In this document: positions 19,500 to 27,452 of the stretch, piece after piece
Position numbering within the stretch: position 1 is the stretch's first letter
Layout of the letters: each line of letters opens with the position of its first letter
NCBI GenBank assembly: GCA_001898965.1
Contig: MKVW01000009.1
Location: 395,744 to 459,743, forward strand
Reading direction: 5' to 3'
Length of the DNA: 64,000 bases
From: Rhizobiales bacterium 62-17
GTDB lineage: Bacteria; Pseudomonadota; Alphaproteobacteria; Rhizobiales; Beijerinckiaceae
The notes under the pieces: generated by a model
Told to the model about the DNA's origin: nothing
Databases searched by the model: none
What the model saw: the letters and a program-made list of their open reading frames with translations, nothing else
Made by a program: the position numbers and the translations under genes

Positions 19500-20069
19500 G
19501 TGACGGTTCACGTCCATCCGGCGATTTCGCCGGAAGCCTGTCCAGCTCTGGTTCTCAACGCCGACTTCCGGCCGCTGAGTTACTATCCCTTGTCGTTATG
19601 GTCCTGGCAGGACGCCATCAAGGCGGTCTTTCTCGATCGGGTGAACATCGTCTCTCACTATGAGAAGACGGTGCGCAGCCCCAGTTTCGAAATGCAATTG
19701 CCCTCGGTGGTCTCGTTGAAGACCTACATCAAGCCGACGCGGCAACCAGCTTTCACGCGCTTCAACGTTTTCCTGCGCGATCGCTTCTCCTGCCAATATT
19801 GCGGCGCCCGCGACGATCTGACCTTCGACCATGTGATCCCGCGTTCGCGCGGCGGCATGACGACGTGGGAGAATGTCGTCGCCGCCTGCTCGCCCTGCAA
19901 TCTGCGCAAGGCCGATCGGCTGCCCGACGACGTCCATATGTGGCCGGCGCGCGAGCCGTTCCAACCTTCCATTGGCGATCTGCATCAAAGTGGCAGATTG
20001 TTCCCGCCGAATTATCTGCACGAAAGCTGGATGGATTATCTATACTGGGATTCCGTTCTGGAGCCCTAG
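19500..20069 (+). CDS. HNH endonuclease domain protein
   Basis: 189 residues. The HNH/zinc-ribbon core is complete: CQYCGARDDLTFDHVIPRSRGG (about 98-119) then N and CSPCNLRKADR (about 131-141), so both CxxC pairs, the DH catalytic step and the Asn are present. The N-terminal 90 residues, with VLNADFRPLSYYPLSLWSWQDA, are typical of a chromosomal alphaproteobacterial HNH family that is nearly universal there and not obviously linked to phage or restriction. Start is GTG 19500 after GAGAGGATTGCGGGA. The role is probably nucleic acid metabolism; it cannot be made more specific. Confidence 0.87.
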   Translation: MTVHVHPAISPEACPALVLNADFRPLSYYPLSLWSWQDAIKAVFLDRVNIVSHYEKTVRSPSFEMQLPSVVSLKTYIKPTRQPAFTRFNVFLRDRFSCQYCGARDDLTFDHVIPRSRGGMTTWENVVAACSPCNLRKADRLPDDVHMWPAREPFQPSIGDLHQSGRLFPPNYLHESWMDYLYWDSVLEP

Positions 20070-20077
20070 TAGACACG

Positions 20078-20563
20078 ATGCGGCGGTTGCTTGTTGCCCT
20101 TTTCGCGCTCGCCTTGGCGATCGCATGCAATGTTGTTTTTCTTTTTATCGCGATCGTCTCCGATCCGATCGCGGGCGGCGCCACCGTGCAACTTCTCGCC
20201 GGCCTGTTCGACGAAGCACTCTCGCCCAATCAGGACTGGCAATCGGGCGCGTCCTTGATTCTCGTCGCCACCGTGCTCTCCCACGCGGTCGTCGCCATCT
20301 GCGTCGTGCCGCATGTGCTCTCGGTCGTACTGGCAGAAGCCGCGCGTTTGCGCTCGTTTCTCTGGCACGTGCTGGCGCCGGGCATCGTCTCCGCCGCCAT
20401 GCCGTGGATCTTGCGTCTCACCTTGCGCGGCGACACCACGCAGGCGACGAATCAGACGCCGGTCGAAAACCGCTTCCTGGCGTTGTTCTTTATCTGCGCC
20501 GCTTTATCGGGAGCGATTTACTGGGCTTTCACCCGCCGCCGCGAAGCGCCCGCCAAACGCTGA
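20078..20563 (+). CDS. Hypothetical four-helix membrane protein
   Basis: 161 residues beginning MRRLLVALFALALAIACN eight bases after the HNH gene stop. Hydrophobic helices are at about 4-27, 60-82, 102-118 and 134-151, with a positively charged C terminus (RRREAPAKR). I do not recognise the family. The last 60 bp overlap the 3' end of thpR on the other strand; both frames look genuine because each carries family-length or membrane-helix content to its end. It is probably co-transcribed with the HNH gene. Confidence 0.65.
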   Translation: MRRLLVALFALALAIACNVVFLFIAIVSDPIAGGATVQLLAGLFDEALSPNQDWQSGASLILVATVLSHAVVAICVVPHVLSVVLAEAARLRSFLWHVLAPGIVSAAMPWILRLTLRGDTTQATNQTPVENRFLALFFICAALSGAIYWAFTRRREAPAKR

Positions 20564-21094
20564 ACGTTCGAGCTGGAAGCTGGCTTCACTGACATAGGGG
20601 CCACCACCCGTCGACGCGCGCGACGAGAACAACACGAAATTGGTGACGGTGAATGTCTTCGGCAGCAGCGCGCGCGAGCCGAGCCAATCGGCCGCCAAGA
20701 CCGCCGACCCATTGCGCAAACGCGCAATCGTCACATGCGGCACGAACTTGCGTGTCTCCGCTGGCAAGCCGAGGCGCCGCATGGCGCGTTCATGATCCTG
20801 CTGCAGCTCAGTGAGTTCTTGTGTTGGCCTGGCCCGCGCGACGATGGCGCGCGGCTTGTCGCTACCAAATGTCATCAGCCCTTCGAGCGTCACGGTGAAG
20901 GCCGAACGGCGGATCGACGACAGGGCATCGTAGACTTCGTTGGCCATCGCATCGCCGATGTCGCCGATGAAGCGCAGGGTGAGATGATAATCTTCCGGCT
21001 CGATCCATTTGGCGCCGGGCAAGCCGCCACGCAAGAGAGCCAATTCATCGGAGAGATTGTCTGGAAGCTCGAGTCCGGTGAAGAGTCTTGGCAT
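20504..21094 (-). CDS. thpR: RNA 2',3'-cyclic phosphodiesterase (2H family)
   Basis: 196 residues with the two HxTx tetrapeptides of the 2H phosphoesterase superfamily: HLTL at about 37-40 and HVTI at about 121-124, the usual spacing. It starts MPRLFTGLELPDN, as in ThpR/LigT, which opens RNA 2',3'-cyclic phosphates and shows RNA ligase activity in vitro. The 3' end overlaps the convergent membrane-protein gene by 60 bp. ATG 21094 is preceded by AAGGGCGAG. Confidence 0.9.
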   Translation of the reverse strand: MPRLFTGLELPDNLSDELALLRGGLPGAKWIEPEDYHLTLRFIGDIGDAMANEVYDALSSIRRSAFTVTLEGLMTFGSDKPRAIVARARPTQELTELQQDHERAMRRLGLPAETRKFVPHVTIARLRNGSAVLAADWLGSRALLPKTFTVTNFVLFSSRASTGGGPYVSEASFQLERSAFGGRFAAAGESPVNRSR

Positions 21095-21220
21095 GGCTCG
21101 CCCTTTCGTCAGAAGCGCCGTCCGGCCCGACAGGCCGAATCAAATCGGCAAATCCACAGTTGCAGCATTTCACTTTGCTGGGGGGAACAAAAGCATCCTT
21201 TCATGACGGCTTGATTCACC

Positions 21221-21907
21221 TCACTCCGTCGCCTTTGCGCGCTCCAGCAATTCCACCACTTTCGGCAGCATGCGCTCGACGATGACCTCCACGCCAGCAC
21301 GCGTCGGGTGCATGCCATCGGCCTGATTCAACGCGCCGTCGCCAGCCACCCCATCGAGAAAGAAGGGATAGAGGATGGCATTATACTTGTGCGCCAGGCG
21401 CGGATAAATCGCCGCGAACTGGCCGCCATATTCCTTGCCGAGCCCAGGCGCCGGCAACATGCCGGCGAGCAACACCGGGATCTTGCGCTGGCTCAGTTTA
21501 CGTAAAATTTCATCGAGTGACTTTTCCGTGAGCGCCGGATCGATACCGCGCAACATGTCGTTGGCGCCCAGTTCGACGATCACCGCATCGACCTTGTCGC
21601 CCAACGCCCAGTCGAGCCGCTCGAGACCGCCCTGCGCCGTATCGCCCGAGACACCGGCATTAACCACTTCGACATCATGGCCGGCGGCGCGCAGACGCCG
21701 CTCCAGCACCACCGGAAACATGGCATTGGCGGGCAGATTGAAACCAGCCGTCAGACTGTCGCCGAAGGCGAGAATACGCGTCGCTGCCTCGGCCTTGACC
21801 GTAGTGCTCATCACGCAAATCGTGAGCGCGACAAGCAGCCACGCCACATGGCTCGAAACCCGCTCCGCCATCTGCTGGACGAAATTACGCGACACACCAT
21901 ATGACAT
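21221..21907 (-). CDS. Periplasmic SGNH arylesterase / TesA-like lysophospholipase
   Basis: 228 residues from ATG 21907, with an N-terminal signal peptide (hydrophobic core about 20-34, cleavage near AEA at 39-41). The SGNH blocks are all present: S51 in FGDSLTAG, G85 in NAGVSGDT, N117 in GANDM, and D197/H200 in DGMHP. TesA-type enzymes hydrolyse acyl esters and thioesters in the periplasm. It is divergent from a YbbA/YbbP-type transporter, the same arrangement as tesA-ybbA-ybbP in enterobacteria. The frame reaches 22093 but the extra part runs through the repeat-A copy and is not credible. Confidence 0.9.
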   Translation of the reverse strand: MSYGVSRNFVQQMAERVSSHVAWLLVALTICVMSTTVKAEAATRILAFGDSLTAGFNLPANAMFPVVLERRLRAAGHDVEVVNAGVSGDTAQGGLERLDWALGDKVDAVIVELGANDMLRGIDPALTEKSLDEILRKLSQRKIPVLLAGMLPAPGLGKEYGGQFAAIYPRLAHKYNAILYPFFLDGVAGDGALNQADGMHPTRAGVEVIVERMLPKVVELLERAKATE

Positions 21908-21921
21908 CGACTGGCCGCTCC

Positions 21922-21998
21922 CATAGCGCTTTGCAGAAAGCGCGTGGAAATGAGAACCCTGGGCAAAATCGCGTTTCTTCGAAACGCGATTTGCTTGA
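21922..21998 (-). repeat. Dispersed repeat family A, shortened copy
   Basis: Minus-strand orientation like the copy at 18309-18405. From the plus strand: catagcgctttgcag at the left, then ccctgggcaaaatcgcgttt with the perfect hairpin cgcgtttc/gaaacgcg, ending ttgctt. The central gacgcgtct segment is missing. It occupies the divergent gap between the esterase and ABC ATPase genes, so it may carry or displace their promoters. Confidence 0.75.
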
Positions 21999-22024
21999 GC
22001 GTCCACATTGGGGACATCCTGCCG

Positions 22025-22723
22025 TTGACTCAACCTGTTATCGCCATCGAAAACGTTCATCTCAGCCTCGGTCAGGGGCGGGCCCGTGTCCATATCCTCA
22101 AGGGCGTGTCATTGGAAATTGGCCGTGGTGAGGCAGTCGGCCTCGTCGGCCCATCGGGATCGGGCAAATCGACCCTGCTGATGACCATGGCCGGCCTCGA
22201 GAAACCGGATTCGGGCGCCATTTCCATCAACGGCGCCCGGCTCACCGACATGGACGAAGACGCGCTGGCGCGCTTTCGTGGTGCCAATATCGGGATCGTC
22301 TTTCAATCTTTCCACCTCATCCCGACGATGACGGCACTCGAAAACGTGGCCGTGCCGCTGGAACTCGCCGGCATCGCCGATGCCGATCGCCGCGCCGCCG
22401 CCGAGCTGAGCGCAGTGGGCCTGGGCGAACGGCTCGATCACTATCCCGCGCAACTGTCCGGCGGCGAGCAGCAACGCGTCGCGCTGGCCCGCGCCATGGC
22501 GCCCAATCCGGCGATTCTCGTCGCCGACGAACCGACCGGCAATCTCGACGAAACCACCGGATTGTCGATCATGGATCTCCTGTTCGCCATGAAGCGGGAA
22601 CGCGGCGCCACTCTGGTGCTCGTCACCCACGATGCCAATCTTGCCGCGCGCTGCGACCGCCGCATCCGTCTGCGCTCCGGCGTGATCGATCAAGAGCACG
22701 CTGCCGCCAGGGCGGATGCCTGA
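22025..22723 (+). CDS. YbbA-like ABC transporter ATP-binding protein
   Basis: 232 residues from TTG 22025 (TQPVIAIENVHLSLG). Walker A is GPSGSGKST, the Q-loop is in VFQSFHLIPTM, the signature is LSGGEQQR, Walker B is ILVADEPTGNLDE and the switch is VTHD. It is of the LolD/MacB/YbbA class that pairs with FtsX-like permeases. The open frame reaches 21944 but that part is repeat-A sequence; GGGGA lies ten bases before the TTG. The permease gene overlaps its last eight bases. The operon is probably an exporter or a lipid or lipoprotein extractor. Confidence 0.9.
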   Translation: MTQPVIAIENVHLSLGQGRARVHILKGVSLEIGRGEAVGLVGPSGSGKSTLLMTMAGLEKPDSGAISINGARLTDMDEDALARFRGANIGIVFQSFHLIPTMTALENVAVPLELAGIADADRRAAAELSAVGLGERLDHYPAQLSGGEQQRVALARAMAPNPAILVADEPTGNLDETTGLSIMDLLFAMKRERGATLVLVTHDANLAARCDRRIRLRSGVIDQEHAAARADA

Positions 22724-25337
22724 CATGGCCAACGTCCAGACGGCCGAGGCGTCCTTCAAAACCACCGCTCCCACATCCGGCATGACGCGGCTTGGCGCGC
22801 TCTTGCGCTTTGCCGTGCGCGATCTGCGCGGCGGCCTGCGCGGCTTTCGCATTTTCCTCGCCTGCATCGCGCTGGGTGTCACCGCCATCGTCGGCGTCAA
22901 TGCGACGTCGCGCGGCCTCTCCGATTCTCTCGCCGAGGAAGGCCGCCGCATTCTTGGCGGCGATATTTCCTTCTCGCTCATTCATCGCCAGGCCAATCCG
23001 CAGGAAGAGGCGTGGCTGAAAGAACAGGGCAAGGTGTCGACCATCGCCACCATGCGCGCCATGGCGCGCGCCGGCAACGGCACGCCCTCGCTCGTCGAGT
23101 TGAAAGCCGTCGACAGCAGTTATCCGGCGCTCGGTGATGTCGAGATCGATTCGACACAGCCGCTGACGCAACTGCTCCAACCGCGCAACGGCCTGCCCGG
23201 CGCCATCGCCGATGCGGCACTGCAAGCCCGCTTCGATCTGAAACCCGGCGATCGTTTTTTTCTCGGCGACGGCGAATTCGAATTTCGCGGCACCTTGCTC
23301 TCCGAGCCCGACAAACTGGCCGGCGGCATTGGCTTTGGCCCGCGCGTGATCCTCTCGCAAGACGCGCTGCAAGGCACCGGCCTGCTGGCGCCGGGATCAC
23401 TGGTGCGCTGGTCCTATCGCATTCTCGTCGATGACCGCAGCGGCGGCACGGCTCCCGATCCCGCCATCGATACGATCATGCGCGCGGCCGAGAAAGCCTT
23501 TCCCGACGCGGGTTGGCAGGTCCGCACCCGCAATAACGTCTCGCCGCAATTTCAAAAGAACATCGAACGTTTCACGCAATTCCTCACCCTCGTCGGCCTC
23601 ACCGCTTTGATCGTCGGCGGTGTCGGTGTCGCCAATGCAGTGCGCGCCTTCATCGACCGCCGCACGCCGGATTTCGCCACGCTGAAATCCCTCGGCGCCA
23701 CCGGCCAGGATGTCTTCGTCGTCGCCTTGACTGAAGTGCTGTTGATGTCGGTGGCCGGCATCGCCATCGGCATGGCGCTGGGGCTCGCGCTGCCCTTTGT
23801 CATCTCCTGGGGCTTCGGCAATATCATCCCCGTGCCGTTCAAGGCGGCGATCTATCCGACGGAGACTTTGTCGGGCCTGCTCTATGGCGTGCTGACGACT
23901 TTGGCCTTTTCGCTGGGACCGATCGGCCGCGCCCATGATCTGCCCGTCTCGGCGCTGTTTCGCGACCGCATCGATCATCGCACGACGCGGCTGCGCTGGC
24001 GCTATCTCGCCATGATCACAGTCGTCGCGGCTCTGCTGATCGCCACTATTGTCGTGCTCGCCAACGATCGCCGGCTAGCGCTGATCTACATTCTCTCCAC
24101 CTTCGGCGGCATGGCGCTTCTGCGCTTCGTCGGCACGGGCATCATCGCTTTGGCACGTCGCGCGCCGCGTTCGTCGAACACCGCCTTGCGCATGGCGATC
24201 GCCAACATCCATCGCCCCGGCGCGCTCACGCATTCCGTCGTGCTGGCGCTTGGTCTCGGCCTCGCGCTGCTGACCACCTTGACCCTCATCGACATCAACA
24301 TCCGTGGTCAATTGCGCCAAGGCATGCCCGGCCAGACGCCGAGCTTCTTCTTCATGGACATTCAGAACCGGCAGACGGCGGACTTCGATGCCTTCCTGAA
24401 AACGCGCGCGCCGGATGCGAAGATCGAACGCGTGCCGATGATGCGCGGTCGCCTCGTCCAGCTCAACGATACCAGAGCCGAAAACATCAAGGCCAAGGAA
24501 GACGCCGCCTGGGTGCTTGAAGGCGACAGAGGCATTACCTATTCGGCCGATCTGCCTGACGGCTCGACACTGGCGGAAGGCGAATGGTGGCCGGCCGATT
24601 ACAAAGGTCCGCCGCTCGTTTCGATGGAGCGCGATGCCGCCAACGGTCTTGGCGTGCATGTCGGCGACACGCTGATCGTCAACGTGCTCGGCCGCAACAT
24701 CACCGCCAAGGTCGCCAATCTGCGCGCCGTCAATTGGCGCACCATGGGCATCAATTTCGTCTTCGTCTTTTCGCCCAACACATTCGCCGGCGCGCCGCAT
24801 ACCCATCTGGCAACAGCGACCTTTCCCGACGGCGACCATGGCGCGCAGGAAATCGCTCTGCTGCGCGATCTGGCGGCGACCTTTCCGACGATCACCAGCA
24901 TCCGCATCAAGGACACGCTCGCGGCTGTGTCGAAGATCGCCGATCAGCTCGCCTTCGCCATTCGCGGCGCCACCGGCATTGCCTTGGCGGCAGCGCTGCT
25001 GGTGCTGGGCGGCGCCTTGGCGGCCGGCCAGCGGGCGCGCATCTATGATGCGGTGATCCTGAAAACCCTGGGCGCCACGCGGCGACGGCTGTTGAGCGCG
25101 CTCGTGCTCGAATATTCGATCCTCGGTGCCGCCACCGCCGTCTTCGGCGTGCTGGCCGGTTCGATCGCCGCCTGGGCGATCATGACACGCGTGATGCGTG
25201 TCGAGGATTATAGCTTCGCCTGGGGTGCGGCTTCCCTCGGCGCCCTCGCCGCCTTGGTGGTCAGCGTGGTGCTGGGCCTGGCTGCCACCGTAAGAATACT
25301 AGGGCAGAAACCAGCGAGACATCTGCGGGACCTCTGA
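22716..25337 (+). CDS. YbbP-like ABC transporter permease (FtsX family, large)
   Basis: 873 residues with the YbbP arrangement: one N-terminal helix (about 38-58), a periplasmic domain, a first FtsX-like bundle (about 288-400), two further helices in the middle, a second periplasmic domain, and a C-terminal FtsX bundle (about 748-860) including TLGATRRRLL. This architecture with duplicated FtsX domains belongs to the YbbA-YbbP exporter family, whose substrate is not established. ATG 22716 overlaps the ATPase stop; ATG 22725 is an alternative. Confidence 0.9.
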   Translation: MPDMANVQTAEASFKTTAPTSGMTRLGALLRFAVRDLRGGLRGFRIFLACIALGVTAIVGVNATSRGLSDSLAEEGRRILGGDISFSLIHRQANPQEEAWLKEQGKVSTIATMRAMARAGNGTPSLVELKAVDSSYPALGDVEIDSTQPLTQLLQPRNGLPGAIADAALQARFDLKPGDRFFLGDGEFEFRGTLLSEPDKLAGGIGFGPRVILSQDALQGTGLLAPGSLVRWSYRILVDDRSGGTAPDPAIDTIMRAAEKAFPDAGWQVRTRNNVSPQFQKNIERFTQFLTLVGLTALIVGGVGVANAVRAFIDRRTPDFATLKSLGATGQDVFVVALTEVLLMSVAGIAIGMALGLALPFVISWGFGNIIPVPFKAAIYPTETLSGLLYGVLTTLAFSLGPIGRAHDLPVSALFRDRIDHRTTRLRWRYLAMITVVAALLIATIVVLANDRRLALIYILSTFGGMALLRFVGTGIIALARRAPRSSNTALRMAIANIHRPGALTHSVVLALGLGLALLTTLTLIDINIRGQLRQGMPGQTPSFFFMDIQNRQTADFDAFLKTRAPDAKIERVPMMRGRLVQLNDTRAENIKAKEDAAWVLEGDRGITYSADLPDGSTLAEGEWWPADYKGPPLVSMERDAANGLGVHVGDTLIVNVLGRNITAKVANLRAVNWRTMGINFVFVFSPNTFAGAPHTHLATATFPDGDHGAQEIALLRDLAATFPTITSIRIKDTLAAVSKIADQLAFAIRGATGIALAAALLVLGGALAAGQRARIYDAVILKTLGATRRRLLSALVLEYSILGAATAVFGVLAGSIAAWAIMTRVMRVEDYSFAWGAASLGALAALVVSVVLGLAATVRILGQKPARHLRDL

Positions 25338-25523
25338 GCGTGAAGCCACGATGAGGCGATTTCGCTTTGATTTTAGCCATTAACGCAGGCGCTTTATCGC
25401 GTCTTGCGGCGCAAACTCCCCTTGTGTGTAACTTCGCCTCTCTCCATATTATTGGCAATTCGATTGCCACCGTGGCGTCGGACCGGCCCGGCAGGACGTC
25501 GGACGGAATTCAGAGAGGGACAC

Positions 25524-26267
25524 ATGTCGGACTTCGATCGCAACGCAACCGTCTGGGGCCGGACCAGCACCGCCCGCGCCGGTACTGCCGAATACGACCT
25601 CGGACTCCGGTCGTATATGCTCGGCATCTACAATCACATGACGCTGGCGCTGGCGATCTCGGCGCTCGTCGCGACGGGCATCTTCATGCTCGGCCGTGGC
25701 AGCCCGATCACGCAGGCGCTTTATGGCTCGCCGCTGCGCTGGGTCATCATGCTTGCGCCGCTGGCCTTCGTCTTCGTGCTTTCCTTCCGCTTTGAGAAGA
25801 TGAGCTACACCGCGCTGCTTGGCACCTTCTGGGCCTTCGCGGCGACGATGGGTCTGTCGCTTGGCTCGATCGGCCTTGTCTTCAAGGTCGGCAGCATCGT
25901 CCAGGCGCTGCTCGTAACGACGATCGCCTTCGGTGGTCTCAGCCTCTACGGCTACACCACCAAGCGCAGTCTGTCGGGCATGGGCTCGTTCCTGATCATG
26001 GGCCTCATCGGCCTGATCGTGGCGAGCATCGTCAACATCTTCCTCGGCTCTGGCATGCTCAGCTTCGCCATCAGCGCGATCGGCTTGCTGATCTTCGCCG
26101 GCCTCACCGCTTGGGACACCCAGCGCCTGAAGGAAGACTATGATTACCTGTCGCAGGACAGCCAGATGATGGCGAAGTCTTCGGTGATGGGCGCGCTGTC
26201 GCTCTACCTGAACTTCGTCAACATGTTCCAGTTCATCCTGTCGCTGACAGGCGCGCGCGACGATTGA
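25524..26267 (+). CDS. BAX inhibitor-1 (YccA/YbhL) family membrane protein
   Basis: 247 residues from ATG 25524, with a strong GAGAGGGA just upstream. Seven hydrophobic helices and the late motif LTAWDTQRLKEDY (about 190-202), which is the BI-1 family Asp-bearing signature. Members are pH-sensitive calcium leak channels or modulators of membrane proteolysis by FtsH. The role here is unassigned. The gene is monocistronic, ending in a clear terminator at 26291. The longer frame from 25404 is upstream leader. Confidence 0.93.
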   Translation: MSDFDRNATVWGRTSTARAGTAEYDLGLRSYMLGIYNHMTLALAISALVATGIFMLGRGSPITQALYGSPLRWVIMLAPLAFVFVLSFRFEKMSYTALLGTFWAFAATMGLSLGSIGLVFKVGSIVQALLVTTIAFGGLSLYGYTTKRSLSGMGSFLIMGLIGLIVASIVNIFLGSGMLSFAISAIGLLIFAGLTAWDTQRLKEDYDYLSQDSQMMAKSSVMGALSLYLNFVNMFQFILSLTGARDD

Positions 26268-26290
26268 TCGTCGACGCAGAGCGAATAAAG

Positions 26291-26320
26291 AAGGCCCCGG
26301 TTCTCGCCGGGGCCTTTTTG
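26291..26320 (+). terminator. Rho-independent terminator after BI-1 gene
   Basis: A perfect 10-bp stem aaggccccgg / ccggggcctt (26291-26300 with 26307-26316) and a 6-nt loop, followed by TTTTGTTTG on the plus strand, 24 bp after the BI-1 stop codon. Confidence 0.92.
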
Positions 26321-26370
26321 TTTGCGCTGACCTTCGTGTCATCAAGTCAGTCGAATACGCCGCAACCTCT

Positions 26371-26519
26371 GTGTCATCCCGGACACGCGCAGCGTGATCC
26401 GGGAACCAGGAGCGCGTGACAAAATCTTGGTTGGTTGCGAACGCCGCTTCACCGCTGGGAGTGTAGGCTCTACCGCTCGCCCCTGGCTCCCGGATCGCCT
26501 ACGGCGTCCGGGATGACAC
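26371..26519. repeat. Dispersed inverted-repeat element, family B, copy 1
   Basis: 149 bp bounded by gtgtcatcccgga and its complement tccgggatgacac. Each half is itself a hairpin (cccggacacgcgcagcgtga... and ctcccggatcgcctacggcg...), with a divergent centre. Two other copies lie at 37728 and 50424. There is no coding capacity, so this is a non-autonomous, MITE-like or REP-like element. It sits between the BI-1 terminator and the end of the DUF2794 gene. Confidence 0.85.
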
Positions 26520-26525
26520 CGAGGC

Positions 26526-26942
26526 TCACCCAGCGACCAGCTTGATCCGCTTGTCGATCACCGCGATCACCCGTGCCAGATCAGGACCGCGGCGCAGGAT
26601 CTGGCCCATCGGCGCCACGACGCTATAGGTGCCTTGTTTGCGCGCCAGCTTCGGATCCTTCTCGATGCGGTAGAGCGGCATTTCCGAGGCGCGCCGGAAA
26701 ATCGAGAACACGGCCTTGTCGGCCGAAAAATCCATCGCATAGTCGCGCCACTCACCGGCGGCGACCATGCGGCCATAGAGATTCATGATCTCGCGCAATT
26801 CGTGCCGGTTGAAGGAAACGTTCATCGGGATCGCCGCGCGACCCCCGGAAGAGTTCATGTGAGGATTTTGGGGGTTGAGCGGGCGCAGCCATTCAACCTG
26901 CCCCCGACTCCCGTCAGTCGATCCCTGATCGCTGTCGCTCAT
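26526..26942 (-). CDS. DUF2794 domain protein
   Basis: 138 residues. The conserved core is FNRHELREIMNLYGRMVAAGEWRDYAMDF followed by AVFSIFRRASEMPLYRIEKDP (about 44-101), matching the alphaproteobacterial DUF2794 family of unknown function. The first 38 residues are polar and low in predicted structure. It is transcribed alone on the minus strand. A later start, at the second methionine (M29) or at M40 (MNVSFNRHE), is possible. Confidence 0.88.
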   Translation of the reverse strand: MSDSDQGSTDGSRGQVEWLRPLNPQNPHMNSSGGRAAIPMNVSFNRHELREIMNLYGRMVAAGEWRDYAMDFSADKAVFSIFRRASEMPLYRIEKDPKLARKQGTYSVVAPMGQILRRGPDLARVIAVIDKRIKLVAG

Positions 26943-27310
26943 CCGGCCTCCAAAGTGATCCCGCCGGCCAAGCCATCAAGCCAAATCCTCAGGCCGACGG
27001 CGTGCAAATCACATGACCGTATTGTGAACCCGACGGGCCGGCGCAGCAAGCCGCAAGACGACGCATCCCACCCTTTGCCCTGCCTTTTGGCCGCCGCACC
27101 AATCCCTCGGATTTCGTGGGATTTTCCCGTGATTCTTTCATTGAAAATATCACAGTTTCGCCGCTTTCCAGCCGAACACACGCCCCGATCGAACGGCATC
27201 TTCTGACCATCGCCTCTTGAGTACGACCGCCTGTTCCTGGATTTCGTCAGCCCCCCAGCCCCCCGGGAATGACGGTCGGTAAGAGAGCCCCCAGAGGGCG
27301 AGCGATTCCT
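26943..27310. other. Intergenic region before htpG (upstream part)
   Basis: About 370 bp with no convincing reading frame. It presumably contains the DUF2794 promoter. An AT-rich stretch at about 27125-27160 (ttctttcattgaaaatatca) could hold a promoter for a plus-strand transcript that would end at the terminator at 27311-27350. I found no tRNA, 4.5S RNA or known riboswitch motif by eye. Confidence 0.4.
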
Positions 27311-27350
27311 GGGCCGACAGAGCGCCGCGCGCCTGTCGGCCCTTTTCTTT
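27311..27350 (+). terminator. Rho-independent terminator upstream of htpG
   Basis: A perfect 10-bp stem gggccgacag / ctgtcggccc (27311-27320 with 27333-27342) with a 12-nt loop, followed by ttttctttg. No gene precedes it on the plus strand, so it either ends an unannotated short RNA from about 27130-27310 or shields htpG from upstream transcription. Confidence 0.7.
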
Positions 27351-27383
27351 GTCCTTTCGGTCACGCCGATGCGCGCCGACGGA

Positions 27384-27412
27384 CTTGAAACCTCCCGATA
27401 ATCCCGCGATAT
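27384..27412 (+). promoter_or_regulatory. Candidate RpoH (sigma-32) promoter of htpG
   Basis: CTTGAAA at 27384-27390 and CCCGCGATAT at 27403-27412, separated by 13 bp, resembles the heat-shock consensus (CTTGAA, then CCCCAT-N-T). HtpG is a classic RpoH target. If correct, transcription starts near 27418, which would rule out the ATG at 27411 as the htpG start. Confidence 0.5.
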
Positions 27413-27452
27413 GAGCGCCGAATTTCCCCCGACGCAGCGAGCGAGCTTATCC

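Noticed and set aside
19500-20069. HNH endonuclease gene as part of a defence or homing element
   Set aside because: GC and codon use match the neighbours, no restriction partner, intein or intron boundary is visible, and the family is a housekeeping one in Alphaproteobacteria.
26371-26519. CRISPR-like repeat
   Set aside because: The family B element is a single long inverted repeat at each locus, without regularly spaced units or spacers.
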